Source of the DNA: Lentisphaerota bacterium
GTDB lineage: Bacteria > Verrucomicrobiota > Lentisphaeria > Oligosphaerales > JABHEG01
Reading direction: 5' to 3'
Length of the DNA: 64,000 nucleotides
Assembly: GCA_018676675.1 (NCBI GenBank)
Contig: JABHEG010000043.1
Location: forward strand, 1-64,000
This document shows, piece after piece, positions 63,216 to 64,000 of the stretch; position 1 is the stretch's first letter, and each line of letters starts with the position of its first letter. The notes under the pieces are model-generated. The model was not told where the DNA came from, made no database searches, and saw only the letters and a program-made list of their open reading frames with translations. Made by a program: the position numbers and the translations under genes.

Positions 63216-64000
63216 ATGAGAACCGCACGCGTGATTGCCTGGATCCTGTCGTTCACATGGTCCCTCGTCTGTTTGGGGGCGCCCCCCCCAACGGAGACCT
63301 TTGGCTGCGAAGCCAACCCAACCGGGGACCCAATCGGAGGCGGTCCCGGATACCGCGATATCCGGGCAGACGGTGATGTCGTTGTCCGAACGGCTGAAGA
63401 ACTGCTAAAGGCCCTGAGACAGGCCGAACCCGGCCAGGTAATATTTGTCCCCGATGGGGTTGAGATTGACCTCACAGGCCAACGCGGCATTGTCATTCCA
63501 GGACGTGTCATTCTTGCCGGAACACGCGGCGCAGACGGCTCCAAGGGGGCGCTCATCCACACGACAGCGCGCGAGTCCTACAGCCTCATGCAGACCGGTG
63601 GCCACGGAATACGCGTGACCGGTCTGCGCTTCCGTGGCCCCCACGGCGGCGCGGACCGAGCAAGCTTCTCCTCACGCTTCCTGAGCGTCGGCCATTCGTC
63701 GACGGAAATCGACAACTGCGAGATCTTCAACTTCAACGTGGTCGGGCTGGGAGTGGGTGCCCGTGCGATCGACGTCCGGATCCACCATAACAGCATCCAT
63801 CATTGCCAACGGGGCGGATTGGGATACGGCATCTCCACCTCGTCGAGCGACGTCCATATCATCGCGAACGTGTTCAGCGATTGCCGACACCACATCGCGT
63901 CGAGTGGCAGGCCCGGCTCCGGATACGAAGCCGCGTGGAACCTGATCAAGCCGAAGGCGACGAGCCATCACTTCGATATGCACGGCGGCAGAGACCGTGG
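63216..64000 (+). CDS. Secreted pectate-lyase-like protein, cut by right edge
   Basis: An open frame from the ATG at 63216 to the window end, 261 residues without a stop. GGGGAA lies about 9 nt upstream. A signal peptide (VIAWILSFTWSLVCLGA) is followed by AEELLKALRQAEPGQVIFVP, the usual opening of pectate lyase and chondroitinase-B-like beta-helices. Regular coils follow (GIRVTGLRFRGPHGG, STEIDNCEIFNFNVVG, DVRIHHNSIHHCQRGG, DVHIIANVFSDCRHHI). The H-x-N-x-I-H-H pattern is common in pectate lyase families. It faces the PL22-like gene divergently, which suggests that secreted depolymerisation and cytoplasmic oligomer cleavage are controlled together. The catalytic region may lie beyond the edge. 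Confidence 0.8.
   Translation, partial: MRTARVIAWILSFTWSLVCLGAPPPTETFGCEANPTGDPIGGGPGYRDIRADGDVVVRTAEELLKALRQAEPGQVIFVPDGVEIDLTGQRGIVIPGRVILAGTRGADGSKGALIHTTARESYSLMQTGGHGIRVTGLRFRGPHGGADRASFSSRFLSVGHSSTEIDNCEIFNFNVVGLGVGARAIDVRIHHNSIHHCQRGGLGYGISTSSSDVHIIANVFSDCRHHIASSGRPGSGYEAAWNLIKPKATSHHFDMHGGRDR

Overview
The window reads as part of a GC-rich chromosome from the PVC superphylum, most like Kiritimatiellota, Lentisphaerota or a related group. This is inferred from gene content, not from a marker tree. The pointers are two secreted proteins with prepilin-type N-termini and an H-X9-DG-like C-terminus, two DUF4838 proteins, heparinase, sulfatase and many right-handed beta-helix proteins, intergenic palindromic and tandem repeats, and an adenosylcobalamin-dependent ribonucleotide reductase. 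I saw no rRNA, tRNA, CRISPR array or insertion sequence.

Layout. 1-4.3 kb: two leftward genes, a secreted helical protein cut by the left edge and a GH123-like protein. 4.7-13.5 kb: a rightward run of nitrilase, DUF4838/CBM9 protein, SGNH hydrolase and two beta-helix proteins. 13.5-17.1 kb (leftward): a prepilin-like protein, then nrdJ. 17.5-22.0 kb: sulfatase and a second DUF4838/CBM9 protein. 22.5-37.8 kb: nine rightward genes with almost no gaps. The first six encode a PqqD-like protein, an ATP-grasp ligase, a DAP-decarboxylase-like PLP enzyme with a leader-like N-terminal extension, a urea-transporter/M23 fusion, a predicted outer-membrane barrel and a TPR protein. The last three encode large secreted proteins: 21 FG-GAP repeats, Ig-like repeats, and a cadherin-like protein. 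37.8-45.4 kb: repeat arrays, then leftward heparinase, DegT aminotransferase, NodB-like deacetylase and a five-bladed-propeller glycosidase-like gene. 45.4-54 kb: a beta-helix remnant, a large CBM9-containing secreted protein, a PQQ-type propeller, gene debris and a DUF4143 ATPase. 54-64 kb: beta-helix protein, GH clan-A lipoprotein, a second prepilin-like protein, an oligogalacturonate-lyase-like propeller and a pectate-lyase-like gene cut by the right edge.

How the genes work together. Most flanking genes fit capture and degradation of pectin-like, sulfated or uronic-acid-rich polysaccharides outside the cell or in the periplasm. The 22.5-28.9 kb block does not fit that theme. It pairs peptide-modification parts (PqqD-like protein, ATP-grasp ligase) with an amino-acid decarboxylase-like enzyme, a small-solute channel fused to a cell-wall peptidase domain, and outer-membrane parts. 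I regard it as the best candidate for an undescribed system, and its product is unknown.

Intergenic DNA is unusually structured: an 84-bp element found twice at about 89 percent identity (14.6 and 60.5 kb), a 33/29-nt tandem array, a 38-nt tandem array with a diverged copy 33 kb away, and several long palindromes.
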